Source: JAJNPS01 sp031430315
Lineage (GTDB): Bacteria; Pseudomonadota; Alphaproteobacteria; Rhodobacterales; Rhodobacteraceae
DNA: 26,851 bases
NCBI GenBank assembly: GCA_031430315.1
Contig: JANPBI010000129.1
Coordinates: forward strand, 1 to 26,851
Direction: 5' to 3'
The notes beneath the pieces were generated by a model that did not search any database, had not been told where the DNA came from, and saw only the letters and a program-made list of their open reading frames with translations. This document shows, in pieces, positions 1 to 7,407 of the stretch. The stretch's first letter is position 1; each line of letters opens with the position of its first letter. A program made the translations under genes and the position numbers.

Positions 1-1654
1 CGATCCGGGTGTTCGCGCCCACCTTTGGCCGTTCGCTCAGCGCCCGCGTTAACAGCAGCCTGGACTGCTGATACACTGGCCTCTTTTCGCTGTAAGGGCG
101 GTTTCCGAGAGAGGTGTTGATGGATTTCTCGACTAGGACAAGGTTGCCCAACCTCTGCACGACTTCCGGATCGCTGACAGGACCAAACTCTGCGGTCGCC
201 TCGGCTTTCGGAGTCTGCGGGAATATATGCTCGACCTCATACCCGCCGCTCACATAGTTCCCGAGCCACCTTGTGCCTTCGGTTTCGCCATAGGCCAGCA
301 GGTCGACTTGTTGGGTGAGCTTCGCCAGCACGTACTGGAACCGGTACAGTTGCAAGCTGCGGAGCGCGAGACGCCCCATCGCGTCATCGAACCGGTTTGC
401 GAGGTCTGCCTTCGCCTTGTCGAACCGCGACACGATAAAGGCGTCAAGTTCCTCGTCGGTCTTGATGGACCGCAGCTCTGTCGCCCACTTTGCGAAGTTG
501 CGCTCGAAGTCGCGTGTCGGCTCACGCGTGATGACGTAACAGAAGAAGAGGTTCTCGACCTCAGCAGCCAACCGATCAAACAGCATGGGGCCCAGATGGC
601 GTCCCGCCAACAGAAGGATCAAATGCTGACGCGCTGCCTGGCCACCCAGCAGTCGAATATTGTCAAGGTAGCGGTTGCGCTCACCCTTCTCGTTCTTGCC
701 TTGGCGAAACCGTTCGTAAGCCCGGGCAGCTGACACGAGCTCCTTGGCGAAGGTGATAGGGTCGCGACCATATCCGACGAGTGCATCGTTCTTCGTGAAC
801 CAGCCATAGATCTCGTCTTCGCGCAGGAGTTCCACGTCGTACCGGCTGAAGATGAAATAACGCAGAAATCGCAGAGGCTTTTCGCCCATGCGGAAGATTG
901 TGTCCTGCAACTCCTTCCAAGTATCCTTGAGCCGGTCAAACTGCCCCTTTGCCGTCTTCATGAAGAGCAGGTTCTTCAAGAGGTCCATGGAGTTCAGGCC
1001 GACGCCGCGATCATTAATTGTCTCGAAGATCTTCAAGGCTTTCGCCACGTCCTCGGTCTGGATGCGGATCAGCTTAACCCTATTCGTCAAGTAGCCGTAC
1101 AGTTTGCGAACATCCGCCGGATCCTGTCCAAATTCTGAGTCCAGGAACCTTGTGACCACGTGATGTGCGTTCTGCATGTTTCGCATCGACTGGGTCGAGG
1201 GAGTTTCGATAGGCTTCCCATCGGCAAGGCGTGTCAACGCGTCTCCGCTGTCCTCATACTGTAAATCGAGACGGTAACGACGACGTTCCTCGCCCGAGAC
1301 GTCCACTGCAGCATCTGCAATCTGCGCGTTCAGAACAGAGGAAGGCGGCGCCCCAAGCTCGGCGAGCCGATCCCGGATCGCGCAAAGCGTGATGTAGAGG
1401 GTTGTCATGCGCTGTTGCCCGTCGATCAGGTCGAGTACGCCCTCTCGGCCCGGGCAGACGACAATGCTGCCAATGAAATACTCGGGCGCATCCTGCGCTG
1501 CACCATCGCCCATCTCTTCGCGAACATCTTTCAGAAGCTGTTCGACCTGATCCGTGTCCCAGACATACTCGCGCTGATAGTCGGGAACGGCATAGAAGGA
1601 TTGGAAGAGGCTGGCGACCGAGCAGTCTTCGCTCTGGATCCTCTGAATGGCCAT
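1..1654 (-). CDS. DUF262/DUF1524 (GmrSD-like) protein, partial
   Basis: The gene enters from its start at 1654 and runs off the left edge, so its C-terminus is missing. The ATG is preceded by GGAG at a spacing of 7. The N-terminal DUF262 part has the family signature DGQQRMTTL, at about residues 84-92, after a PDYQREYVWD motif near residue 28. Near the left edge (about 220-265) the frame reads YEVEHIFPQTP followed by GNLVLVEKSINTSLGNRPYSEK, which is the DUF1524 HNH-like part with the expected His. The DUF262 plus DUF1524 order is that of GmrSD-type modification-dependent (type IV) restriction enzymes. In those, DUF262 binds or hydrolyses nucleotide and DUF1524 cuts DNA carrying modified bases. 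The frame was read directly at both ends and shows no stop, although a long antisense frame crosses the 5' part. The substrate cannot be told from sequence; many DUF262 proteins have no tested role. Confidence 0.9.
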   Translation of the reverse strand, partial: MAIQRIQSEDCSVASLFQSFYAVPDYQREYVWDTDQVEQLLKDVREEMGDGAAQDAPEYFIGSIVVCPGREGVLDLIDGQQRMTTLYITLCAIRDRLAELGAPPSSVLNAQIADAAVDVSGEERRRYRLDLQYEDSGDALTRLADGKPIETPSTQSMRNMQNAHHVVTRFLDSEFGQDPADVRKLYGYLTNRVKLIRIQTEDVAKALKIFETINDRGVGLNSMDLLKNLLFMKTAKGQFDRLKDTWKELQDTIFRMGEKPLRFLRYFIFSRYDVELLREDEIYGWFTKNDALVGYGRDPITFAKELVSAARAYERFRQGKNEKGERNRYLDNIRLLGGQAARQHLILLLAGRHLGPMLFDRLAAEVENLFFCYVITREPTRDFERNFAKWATELRSIKTDEELDAFIVSRFDKAKADLANRFDDAMGRLALRSLQLYRFQYVLAKLTQQVDLLAYGETEGTRWLGNYVSGGYEVEHIFPQTPKAEATAEFGPVSDPEVVQRLGNLVLVEKSINTSLGNRPYSEKRPVYQQSRLLLTRALSERPKVGANTRI

Positions 1655-2117
1655 ATGCACTCTCCATCTCTTTGACACAGTTAAGTCGTCGCAAAATCGC
1701 CGGAATTCTTCCAGACCTCAATTGCGACGGTGGTGTTAAACTCTCTCCTAGGGCTAAGCCAGAGTCCGAGAAGGGCTAAGCGTCGAACAGTCTGCTGACA
1801 TTGTCGCCCTTCATCCGGGTGCACAAATGTGCCAAGTGTCAGGCGGGACAGGCATGTAGCGCCTGCCATGATTTGCCTGCAACGAATCCATGCCTCTCGT
1901 TGACATCGTGAATCCATGAACCGAGCCGTTCGATGCGCCACGGTTGAGGCGCCTGGCGCATTCTGCGAGTACACCGCACGGCCCAGATCTCTCATGTACA
2001 CCCGAGCTTGATCGCGCAGGACGGCATAACCGCTCAGTATTCGGACGGCTATTGCCTCTTCCGGCAGCAGACCTGGGCGTCGTCTTCCGTCCCGGGTCAG
2101 GAAAGGCGCCTGAGGTT
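1655..2117. other. 463-bp gap with no convincing gene
   Basis: This stretch separates the start of the DUF262 gene from the end of the exonuclease gene. The only long frame is on the minus strand (2142 to 1681, 153 codons) and starts inside the exonuclease. Its translation contains a plausible segment, AVRILSGYAVLRDQARVYM, but I recognise no family, it has no good ribosome-binding site, and composition does not clearly favour it. The promoter of the DUF262 gene is expected near 1660-1720, but I see no clear -35/-10 pair. A decayed gene is possible. Confidence 0.4.
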
Positions 2118-2831
2118 TCAGGTCTTTCCACGGTCCAACCAATACCGGGCAGTGGCGGTAACATCCGCGTCGAACTCCGCCTTGTCCATGATCCAGCGCA
2201 AGTAATCTGCCGGGGCTTCGGAAAATAGCATCCCCTTGTGCTTGCCAAACCCGATCCGTCGCAACAGCGCCGGTGATGCCGAAACACGCAGCATGTCATC
2301 AATCGTGCTTTCCTGCAAAAGCTGGATCAAGACGTGGGCCGTGACGTAGGCGTCCGGCAAGGCACGATGCGGTGGCATGGCGGCAGCGCGGTCAAACCCT
2401 GTGGCATGGTCAAGATTCAACCAATAGCGGAGGACCTGGTTGCCGTGAGCGGGAGCGTCCGGCCAGACCACCAAGGCACATTTGTAGGTGTCGATCCAGG
2501 CTCGTCCATCACCCTTGTGGAAATGCTGTTCAAAAGCGGCGTTGTGCGCAACGAGAATGTCCTGCGAAGCACAGCCTTGGAACAGCAATGGCCATAGTTC
2601 CCGGATCGCAGGTGCCCCGGCAACATCTTCTTCAAGAATGTGATGCACCGCCTTGACCTGGGGCGGAATGGGCCCGACGGGCTTGGCGAAGGATTGCCAG
2701 TTGCCAGTCACGGTTAACGCATCGGGATCGACGTCGACATAGGCCAGTTCGATCACTTCGGCCCCGGCGTCTTCGGGCACGCCTGTCGTTTCGTAGTCGA
2801 TCACGCGCAGTCGCCGCGCTTTGCTTGTCAT
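2118..2831 (-). CDS. ExoX-like DEDDh 3'-5' exonuclease
   Basis: A 237-residue protein predicted to remove nucleotides from DNA 3' ends with two metal ions. The DEDDh motifs are visible. Exo I is IDYETTG (D12, E14). Exo II is LVAHNAAFE (H96, N97), with E101 where many relatives have Asp. Exo III is HRALPD (H155, D160). The C-terminus (about residues 193-216) reads GFGKHKGMLFSEAPADYLRW, which matches the small ExoX-like C-terminal domain. Length and domain order fit stand-alone ExoX-like exonucleases rather than the DnaQ proofreading subunit. The start is supported by AGGAG about 7 bases upstream. The gene stands alone, with 154 bp before the next minus-strand gene. Such enzymes occur both in general repair and in defence islands, so the context alone does not settle its job. 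Confidence 0.88.
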   Translation of the reverse strand: MTSKARRLRVIDYETTGVPEDAGAEVIELAYVDVDPDALTVTGNWQSFAKPVGPIPPQVKAVHHILEEDVAGAPAIRELWPLLFQGCASQDILVAHNAAFEQHFHKGDGRAWIDTYKCALVVWPDAPAHGNQVLRYWLNLDHATGFDRAAAMPPHRALPDAYVTAHVLIQLLQESTIDDMLRVSASPALLRRIGFGKHKGMLFSEAPADYLRWIMDKAEFDADVTATARYWLDRGKT

Positions 2832-2985
2832 CCGTCACTCCTGACTTTTTGCCGGTTTGCGCGCAAGCCGACCGACACGCTGCATAGCGCCCGTTCCATA
2901 GGGTTATCTGACCAATGTCGAGTGATTTCCAGTTGCCAAATGCACCTGAACAGGGCCCCCAAAGACAAGCGTAGAAGTTCTCCAA

Positions 2986-3348
2986 TTACCTCCCGGCAAA
3001 GCTGAGCGCCTTCATGAGCCGCAGCATGGCCGGCACATAGCCTGGAATGGATGGCTCGCCCTCAGCATTTATGAAATGTGCTTCGACCATTTCCATTGCC
3101 TCAGGCCCATGTTCGGGGTGAATATCGAGGAAGATGCATCCTGGCCCACCTTCAGTCCAGACGGTACGTTCAAAGATGCCCGCACAGAGGCTCCAGCCGA
3201 TCTGCTTGGCATCCAGCCAATCTGTGATTTCAGAAACATCCGTGTAGATATCCCTGAAGTCACCGTCATCGTCGATGAGGACAAGATAATACACGTCCCG
3301 ACCGAGGCGCCGGGCAATCCCGTCGATGGTCTCAGGCACGTCAGCCAT
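2986..3348 (-). CDS. Small protein of unknown function
   Basis: A 120-residue acidic protein that I do not recognise. It begins MADVPETIDGIARRLGRDVY and contains YYLVLIDDDGDFRDIY, an Asp-rich turn, then a Trp/Cys-containing middle (about residues 45-60) and IFLDIHPEHGPEAMEMVEAHF. There is no signal peptide or membrane segment, so it is probably cytosolic. I chose the ATG at 3348 because AGGAG lies 7 bases upstream. The longer frame, starting at 3420 directly after the stop of the hydrolase gene, has no ribosome-binding site and a low-complexity Ser/Ala-rich N-terminus. It follows the YqiA-like hydrolase on the same strand after 72 bp and is probably co-transcribed with it. Confidence 0.75.
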   Translation of the reverse strand: MADVPETIDGIARRLGRDVYYLVLIDDDGDFRDIYTDVSEITDWLDAKQIGWSLCAGIFERTVWTEGGPGCIFLDIHPEHGPEAMEMVEAHFINAEGEPSIPGYVPAMLRLMKALSFAGR

Positions 3349-3420
3349 TCGGCTCTCCTGTGATGACGCGGTACATGATTCTGGCGCTGGGGCGCTTTGA
3401 CCGCTCGCTCCTGTTTGCAT

Positions 3421-4008
3421 TCAGCAGGTGTGGAACAGATCCGGTCGGCCTTCGATCAGTTCTGTCATGTGGTCAAAGCGGTGGGATCCGCCCTCGAAGG
3501 CGACAACTGGCAGACGCCCGCTGACAAGGCTAAGCGTTGCTTGCGCATCCAGAATTTCATCACCCATGTCGAGAACTATGGTTCCCTGTCCATCCAAGCG
3601 AAAGCTGAGCGCATCATAGGCCGTCACGCAGTCTTGCGTCAGTTCAAAGGGCTCTCCGACATGGTTGACGCCATGGCCAACGTACGCTTGCAGGGTTTTG
3701 CTCGGTGCGATCGCGGGGTTGATCGCAATGAACGGTCGGTCAAACTCAGCGCCCAGCCAAGCGGCATAGTAGCCGCCAAGGCTTGTTCCGACGACCATCG
3801 CCTCGGGATGGAGTTTCAACCGTGCTGCATATTTTTCGAAGACCACTTGCGGATGCATGGTGTAGTCGACCGTGATCCCGTCAACCGGGCGCATCTTGGC
3901 CAGGGTGCGGATCTTGTTCTTGCTCGGGTGGAAGCGCGAGCCCCATCCGTGGCAATACAGAATGCCGACGGCTTCACGCTCGCCTGAAGTTCTCGATTGA
4001 CTTTTCAT
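3421..4008 (-). CDS. YqiA/YcfP-type alpha/beta-hydrolase (esterase)
   Basis: A 195-residue alpha/beta-hydrolase fold protein. The first strand and oxyanion region read GILYCHGWGS (residues 15-24). The nucleophile elbow is GTSLGG, with Ser76. The acid is probably in LDMGDEILD (about 146-154), and the base is His176 in FEGGSHRFDH. The size, the CHGxxS start and the GGSHRF ending match the YqiA/UPF0227 group, small cytosolic esterases or thioesterases whose natural substrate is poorly known. The small gene ending at 2986 follows on the same strand. A GGGGGCAGG stretch lies just before the ATG. A minus-strand frame of 77 codons (4238 to 4005) ends in an ATGA overlap with this start, but I do not consider it convincing. 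Confidence 0.88.
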   Translation of the reverse strand: MKSQSRTSGEREAVGILYCHGWGSRFHPSKNKIRTLAKMRPVDGITVDYTMHPQVVFEKYAARLKLHPEAMVVGTSLGGYYAAWLGAEFDRPFIAINPAIAPSKTLQAYVGHGVNHVGEPFELTQDCVTAYDALSFRLDGQGTIVLDMGDEILDAQATLSLVSGRLPVVAFEGGSHRFDHMTELIEGRPDLFHTC

Positions 4009-4361
4009 GTCCTGCCCCCGTGGTCATCTGACGCGTTCTCCCACAGGCATGCGTCAATATCGGACGGGTGCCTCATGAGCACGGGTCCGAAAAATGCGGC
4101 GCCGCGCGGTGTTTGCCAAGAGACTGCAGGAATCTCTCGAGCGGCAGACTGGCTGTCATCTTGCAAGAGATCCTGCTCTGACGGACGCCCATGCTTGATG
4201 CGCGACGATTGCCTGACCACCAACATGTGACCCGCCACCCGGTAGTGTCAGTTTCGAGGGGCGTTTCGGTAGGCGTATGCATACCTTGGTTCAGAGACAT
4301 ACCCCTCTGTCCAGATCTGACGTATAGCCATGCCATCTCTGTCACACAGACGGAGATGGAA
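4009..4361. promoter_or_regulatory. Divergent intergenic region upstream of the AAA+ operon
   Basis: This 353-bp gap lies between two genes transcribed away from each other, so it should hold promoters for both. At 4275-4284 there is a perfect 10-bp palindrome, GTATGCATAC, about 78 bp before the AAA+ start, and a partial copy (ACATAC) follows at 4298-4303. It could be a regulator site, for example for the WYL protein encoded downstream, but that is inference. I found no strong -35/-10 pair. Two short frames (minus 4238-4005; plus from 4191, in frame with the AAA+ gene) look non-coding. Confidence 0.35.
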
Positions 4362-6365
4362 ATGAGCCACGAACAACACCTTGCCCTTGAACTGATCGCC
4401 CGGTTGGCCAGTCGTTTCGGCCCGACAAGCCGCATCGCCAAAGAGCTGCCCGGTTGGCTGGAATACCTGACCGAGGTGAACTGCCCCGAGCGCCCGCGCG
4501 CCAGGCCTGGAGCAATCTGGTGGGACAAGGTGCGCGACCTTGTCCAGAGCCTCATGCCCAGCACAGGTGGAGGCGAGGGCGAGATCGTGCAGCGCAACGC
4601 CACCCTTCTCGGGGATCACTTCGGGTTGTCGCCGGTCGAGACCTCGATGCTGACCTTCGTTGCCCTCTACAAGCTCTTCGACGGGTTCGAGCATGTCGTC
4701 GATGGAGCCTTGGAGACGAAAGAGGTCACCGTACCGCTCCTTCTTTCGTGGTTCTGCCTGGCGCCCGAGTCCGAGATCCGGGCGGCCATGCGCTCTACTG
4801 GACGGTTGGCAAGTTCGGGATTGGTGCAGCTCAGCCGCGGCAGGCGGAACAACCGCATGCCTTTTGACCTGACCGAGCGCCTGACACTCGCGCTTCTTGC
4901 CGAGGTAGACAGCATTGCCGAACTGATCGCGTTGATGTTCCCCCGTGCGGCTGCCCCCGAAGCTGAATGGCAGGATTTTGAAGGGCTGGGGCGCGACGCG
5001 GACCTTATGCGCGACCTGCTGTCCAGTACGCTGGCCAGCCGAAAGTCGGGCATCAACATCCTGCTCTATGGTCCGCCAGGCACGGGAAAGACAGAGTTCG
5101 CCAAGGTACTGGCGGCCGAGATCGGAGCCGTTCTACGCTCGGTGGGAGAAACTGACGATGAAGGAGGAGCGCCTTCGCGTCATGAGCGCCTCGCCGAACT
5201 GCGCATGGCATCCCGCATGCTGGGGCAGAGATCGGACACCGTTCTGCTCTTTGATGAAATGGAGGATCTGTTCGGCAGAAAGAGCGCTTTCTTCAGCCAT
5301 GAAATGCCGTCGAAGGTCCATTTCAACAGGATGCTGGAAACGAACCCAATTCCGATAATCTGGACCACCAACTCCGTCGATGCCTGCGACCCCGCGTTCC
5401 TGCGGAGGATGAGCTATTCCGCACTTATGCGCCCGCCATCGGGCCGTGTCCGATCTCGGATATGGCAACGGCTCGAGGCGCGACATGCTGCAGGCCTCCC
5501 GGAAGCGGTTCTGCCCGCTCTGGCGGAAAGGCACGATCAGGCGCCCGCGCTCGTGTCGGACGCGATGCGGGTGGCGCGGCTGTGCGATGGTGGGCAGGCA
5601 GTTGTTTCTCAGGTGCTCGATGCGGCCGCACGTCTGGCAAAGGGCGGGGTGGACAGCCCGCCGCGGCATCACGCGGAAATACCCTGGCGACAGGACCTTG
5701 CTCGCACTGACGCCGATCTGGGTCGTGTCGAAGCGCGGCTGGCGACCTTGGATGCGACTCGCCGTGTCAGTTTCTGTCTGGAAGGCCCGGCGGGAACTGG
5801 AAAAAGCGCCTGGGCGCGGCATCTGGCCCGGGTCATCGGCATGCCGGTCATCGAAAGGCGCGCCTCGGACCTGCTGTCCAAATGGGTCGGCGAATGCGAG
5901 CAAAACATCGCGCGCGCTTTTTCCGAGGCGCGCGCTGACGGTGCCATGCTGATTTTCGACGAGGCGGACAGCCTGCTGTCTGACCGGCGTGGCGCCGAAC
6001 GCAGTTGGGAGGTTTCTCAGGTCAATGAAATGCTGACATGGATGGAAAGCCACCCGCTGCCCTTTGTCTGCACCACGAACTTCGCGGAGAACCTCGACCC
6101 GGCTACGCAGCGCCGGTTCACCTTTCGTATTCGTTTCGACTTTCTGTCTGCCGATCAACTCCCGCTTGCCTGGGCCGCACATTTTCCGTGCCCACCACCC
6201 GCCGGTTTGCCCGCACTCGAACGGCTTGCTCTCGGAGATTTTGCAAACGTTGCGCGCAGGATGCGGGCGCTTGGCGAGGCTGATCCGCGAGAAATACTGC
6301 GCGAACTGACCCGCGAGGCTACCTCTAAGGTGGGGGCGGGACGTCCGATCGGCTTTGGACGTTGA
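4362..6365 (+). CDS. Double AAA+ ATPase (Cdc48/SpoVK-like)
   Basis: A 667-residue protein with two AAA+ modules, likely a hexameric ATP-driven remodeller. After an N-terminal helical region of about 200 residues, module 1 has Walker A GPPGTGKT (237-244, K243), Walker B LLFDEMED (D298, E299) and a sensor-1-like IIWTTNS. Module 2 has Walker A GPAGTGKS (475-482, K481), Walker B LIFDEADS (D533, E534), sensor CTTNF and an arginine-finger-like QRRF. Both ATP sites look intact. The open frame extends upstream to 4191. I chose the ATG at 4362 because GGAG (4352-4355) lies 6 bases before it, and the upstream residues are unlike a protein. The WYL gene follows after 49 bp on the same strand and is probably in the same operon. 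Pairs of AAA+ ATPase and WYL regulator are common in bacterial islands; the target here is unknown. Confidence 0.9.
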   Translation: MSHEQHLALELIARLASRFGPTSRIAKELPGWLEYLTEVNCPERPRARPGAIWWDKVRDLVQSLMPSTGGGEGEIVQRNATLLGDHFGLSPVETSMLTFVALYKLFDGFEHVVDGALETKEVTVPLLLSWFCLAPESEIRAAMRSTGRLASSGLVQLSRGRRNNRMPFDLTERLTLALLAEVDSIAELIALMFPRAAAPEAEWQDFEGLGRDADLMRDLLSSTLASRKSGINILLYGPPGTGKTEFAKVLAAEIGAVLRSVGETDDEGGAPSRHERLAELRMASRMLGQRSDTVLLFDEMEDLFGRKSAFFSHEMPSKVHFNRMLETNPIPIIWTTNSVDACDPAFLRRMSYSALMRPPSGRVRSRIWQRLEARHAAGLPEAVLPALAERHDQAPALVSDAMRVARLCDGGQAVVSQVLDAAARLAKGGVDSPPRHHAEIPWRQDLARTDADLGRVEARLATLDATRRVSFCLEGPAGTGKSAWARHLARVIGMPVIERRASDLLSKWVGECEQNIARAFSEARADGAMLIFDEADSLLSDRRGAERSWEVSQVNEMLTWMESHPLPFVCTTNFAENLDPATQRRFTFRIRFDFLSADQLPLAWAAHFPCPPPAGLPALERLALGDFANVARRMRALGEADPREILRELTREATSKVGAGRPIGFGR

Positions 6366-6414
6366 CGACCCATCGGTGCGCCGCAAAGGTGGCGGTACAT
6401 TGCCCGGAGGATCC

Positions 6415-7356
6415 ATGCGTTACGCCCGTCAGGAAGATCTGCAGAAACTGGCGCTGCGGATGCAGGGATCGGCCGAGGGAATATCCCTTGCCGACATCGA
6501 ACGAGACTTCGGCGTATCCCGACGCACAGCAGAACGCATGCGCGATGCCGTGCGCAATGCCTACCCCCAGATAGAGGAGCTTTCCGGCGAAAGCGGCCGC
6601 AAGTACTGGCGTTTTCCACCGGGTTCATTGGGTCGGATGGTGGAGCCAACGCTTGAGGAACTGACTGCTGGGCACCGTGCCGCCGCAATTGCCCGGCGCG
6701 AGGGAGATGAGACCACGGCTGATGCGCTCGAGCACCTGTTGACCAAGGTGCAAGCCATGTTTCGTGAGGATCGCCGCCGACTTATGGCCGCTGATCTGGA
6801 GGCACAATTGATGGCTGATGGCGTGGCCTTTCGACCCGGACCTCGCGAAAGGATTGCTCCTGAAATCCTTTCGGCCCTGCGTGAGGCGATCCTTGCAGGC
6901 GTGATGATTTCTGCAGATCACCGTGCCCGAAGCACCGCAAAGCTTTCGCGCAACGCAAGGCTTGGGCCGATTGCGATGCTGTTCGGGCAAGGGCGCCAAT
7001 ACTTGCTGGCCTGGAGCGAGTATCAGGACGATCTGCGCCTGTTTGCTCTCGCCGGGTTCGACCGGATATCACTGGAAGCCGATGTTTATGAACGCCCGGT
7101 TGGTTTCGATCTGCAGGAATGGCTCTCGGAAAGCTTCGGCATCTGGCGCGAAGAACCGCAGGACGTCGAATGGCGGTTTCTGCCAGCCGTGGCGGATGAG
7201 GCTGCAGGTTATGTGTTTCATCCAAGGCAGCAGACTGCGCGTCTGGACGATGGTTCTCTGATCGTCCGGTTTCGTGCAGGGGGCCGGCAGGAAATGGAAT
7301 GGTATCTGGCAAGATGGGGGGACCAGGTCGAGGCGCGGTTCTTGTCTGCCTCTTGA
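6415..7356 (+). CDS. WYL-domain transcriptional regulator
   Basis: A 313-residue regulator. The N-terminal 50 residues form a helix-turn-helix (ISLADIERDFGVSRRTAERM) of the DeoR/WYL-associated kind. After a linker rich in charged helices, the WYL domain spans about residues 165-235. Its core reads GQGRQYLLAWSEY, so the name-giving W-Y-L is Q-Y-L here, followed by LRLFALAGFDRI. A WCX-like C-terminal extension follows (about 240-313). WYL proteins typically bind DNA and sense ligands, often nucleic acid or nucleotides, and commonly control defence genes. The ATG at 6415 has GGAGG at 6406-6410; a longer frame from 6355 overlaps the ATPase stop and has no such site. It probably regulates its own operon. 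Confidence 0.92.
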   Translation: MRYARQEDLQKLALRMQGSAEGISLADIERDFGVSRRTAERMRDAVRNAYPQIEELSGESGRKYWRFPPGSLGRMVEPTLEELTAGHRAAAIARREGDETTADALEHLLTKVQAMFREDRRRLMAADLEAQLMADGVAFRPGPRERIAPEILSALREAILAGVMISADHRARSTAKLSRNARLGPIAMLFGQGRQYLLAWSEYQDDLRLFALAGFDRISLEADVYERPVGFDLQEWLSESFGIWREEPQDVEWRFLPAVADEAAGYVFHPRQQTARLDDGSLIVRFRAGGRQEMEWYLARWGDQVEARFLSAS

Positions 7357-7407
7357 AGCTTCGCCTCCGATACGACCGGAAATGACGTATGCGGACCGTA
7401 GGGTTGG

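Noticed and set aside
1681..2142. Minus-strand frame of 153 codons between the exonuclease and DUF262 genes
   Set aside because: It starts inside the exonuclease gene, has no ribosome-binding site and no recognised motif; kept only as a remark on the gap.
4005..4238. 77-codon minus-strand frame with ATGA overlap to the hydrolase start
   Set aside because: The overlap is attractive, but the peptide is not protein-like and has no recognised relatives or clear ribosome-binding site.
5133..6416. Long minus-strand open frame (427 codons) opposite the AAA+ gene
   Set aside because: It is the antisense of a well-supported AAA+ gene, has Arg/Pro-rich shadow composition and no family motif.
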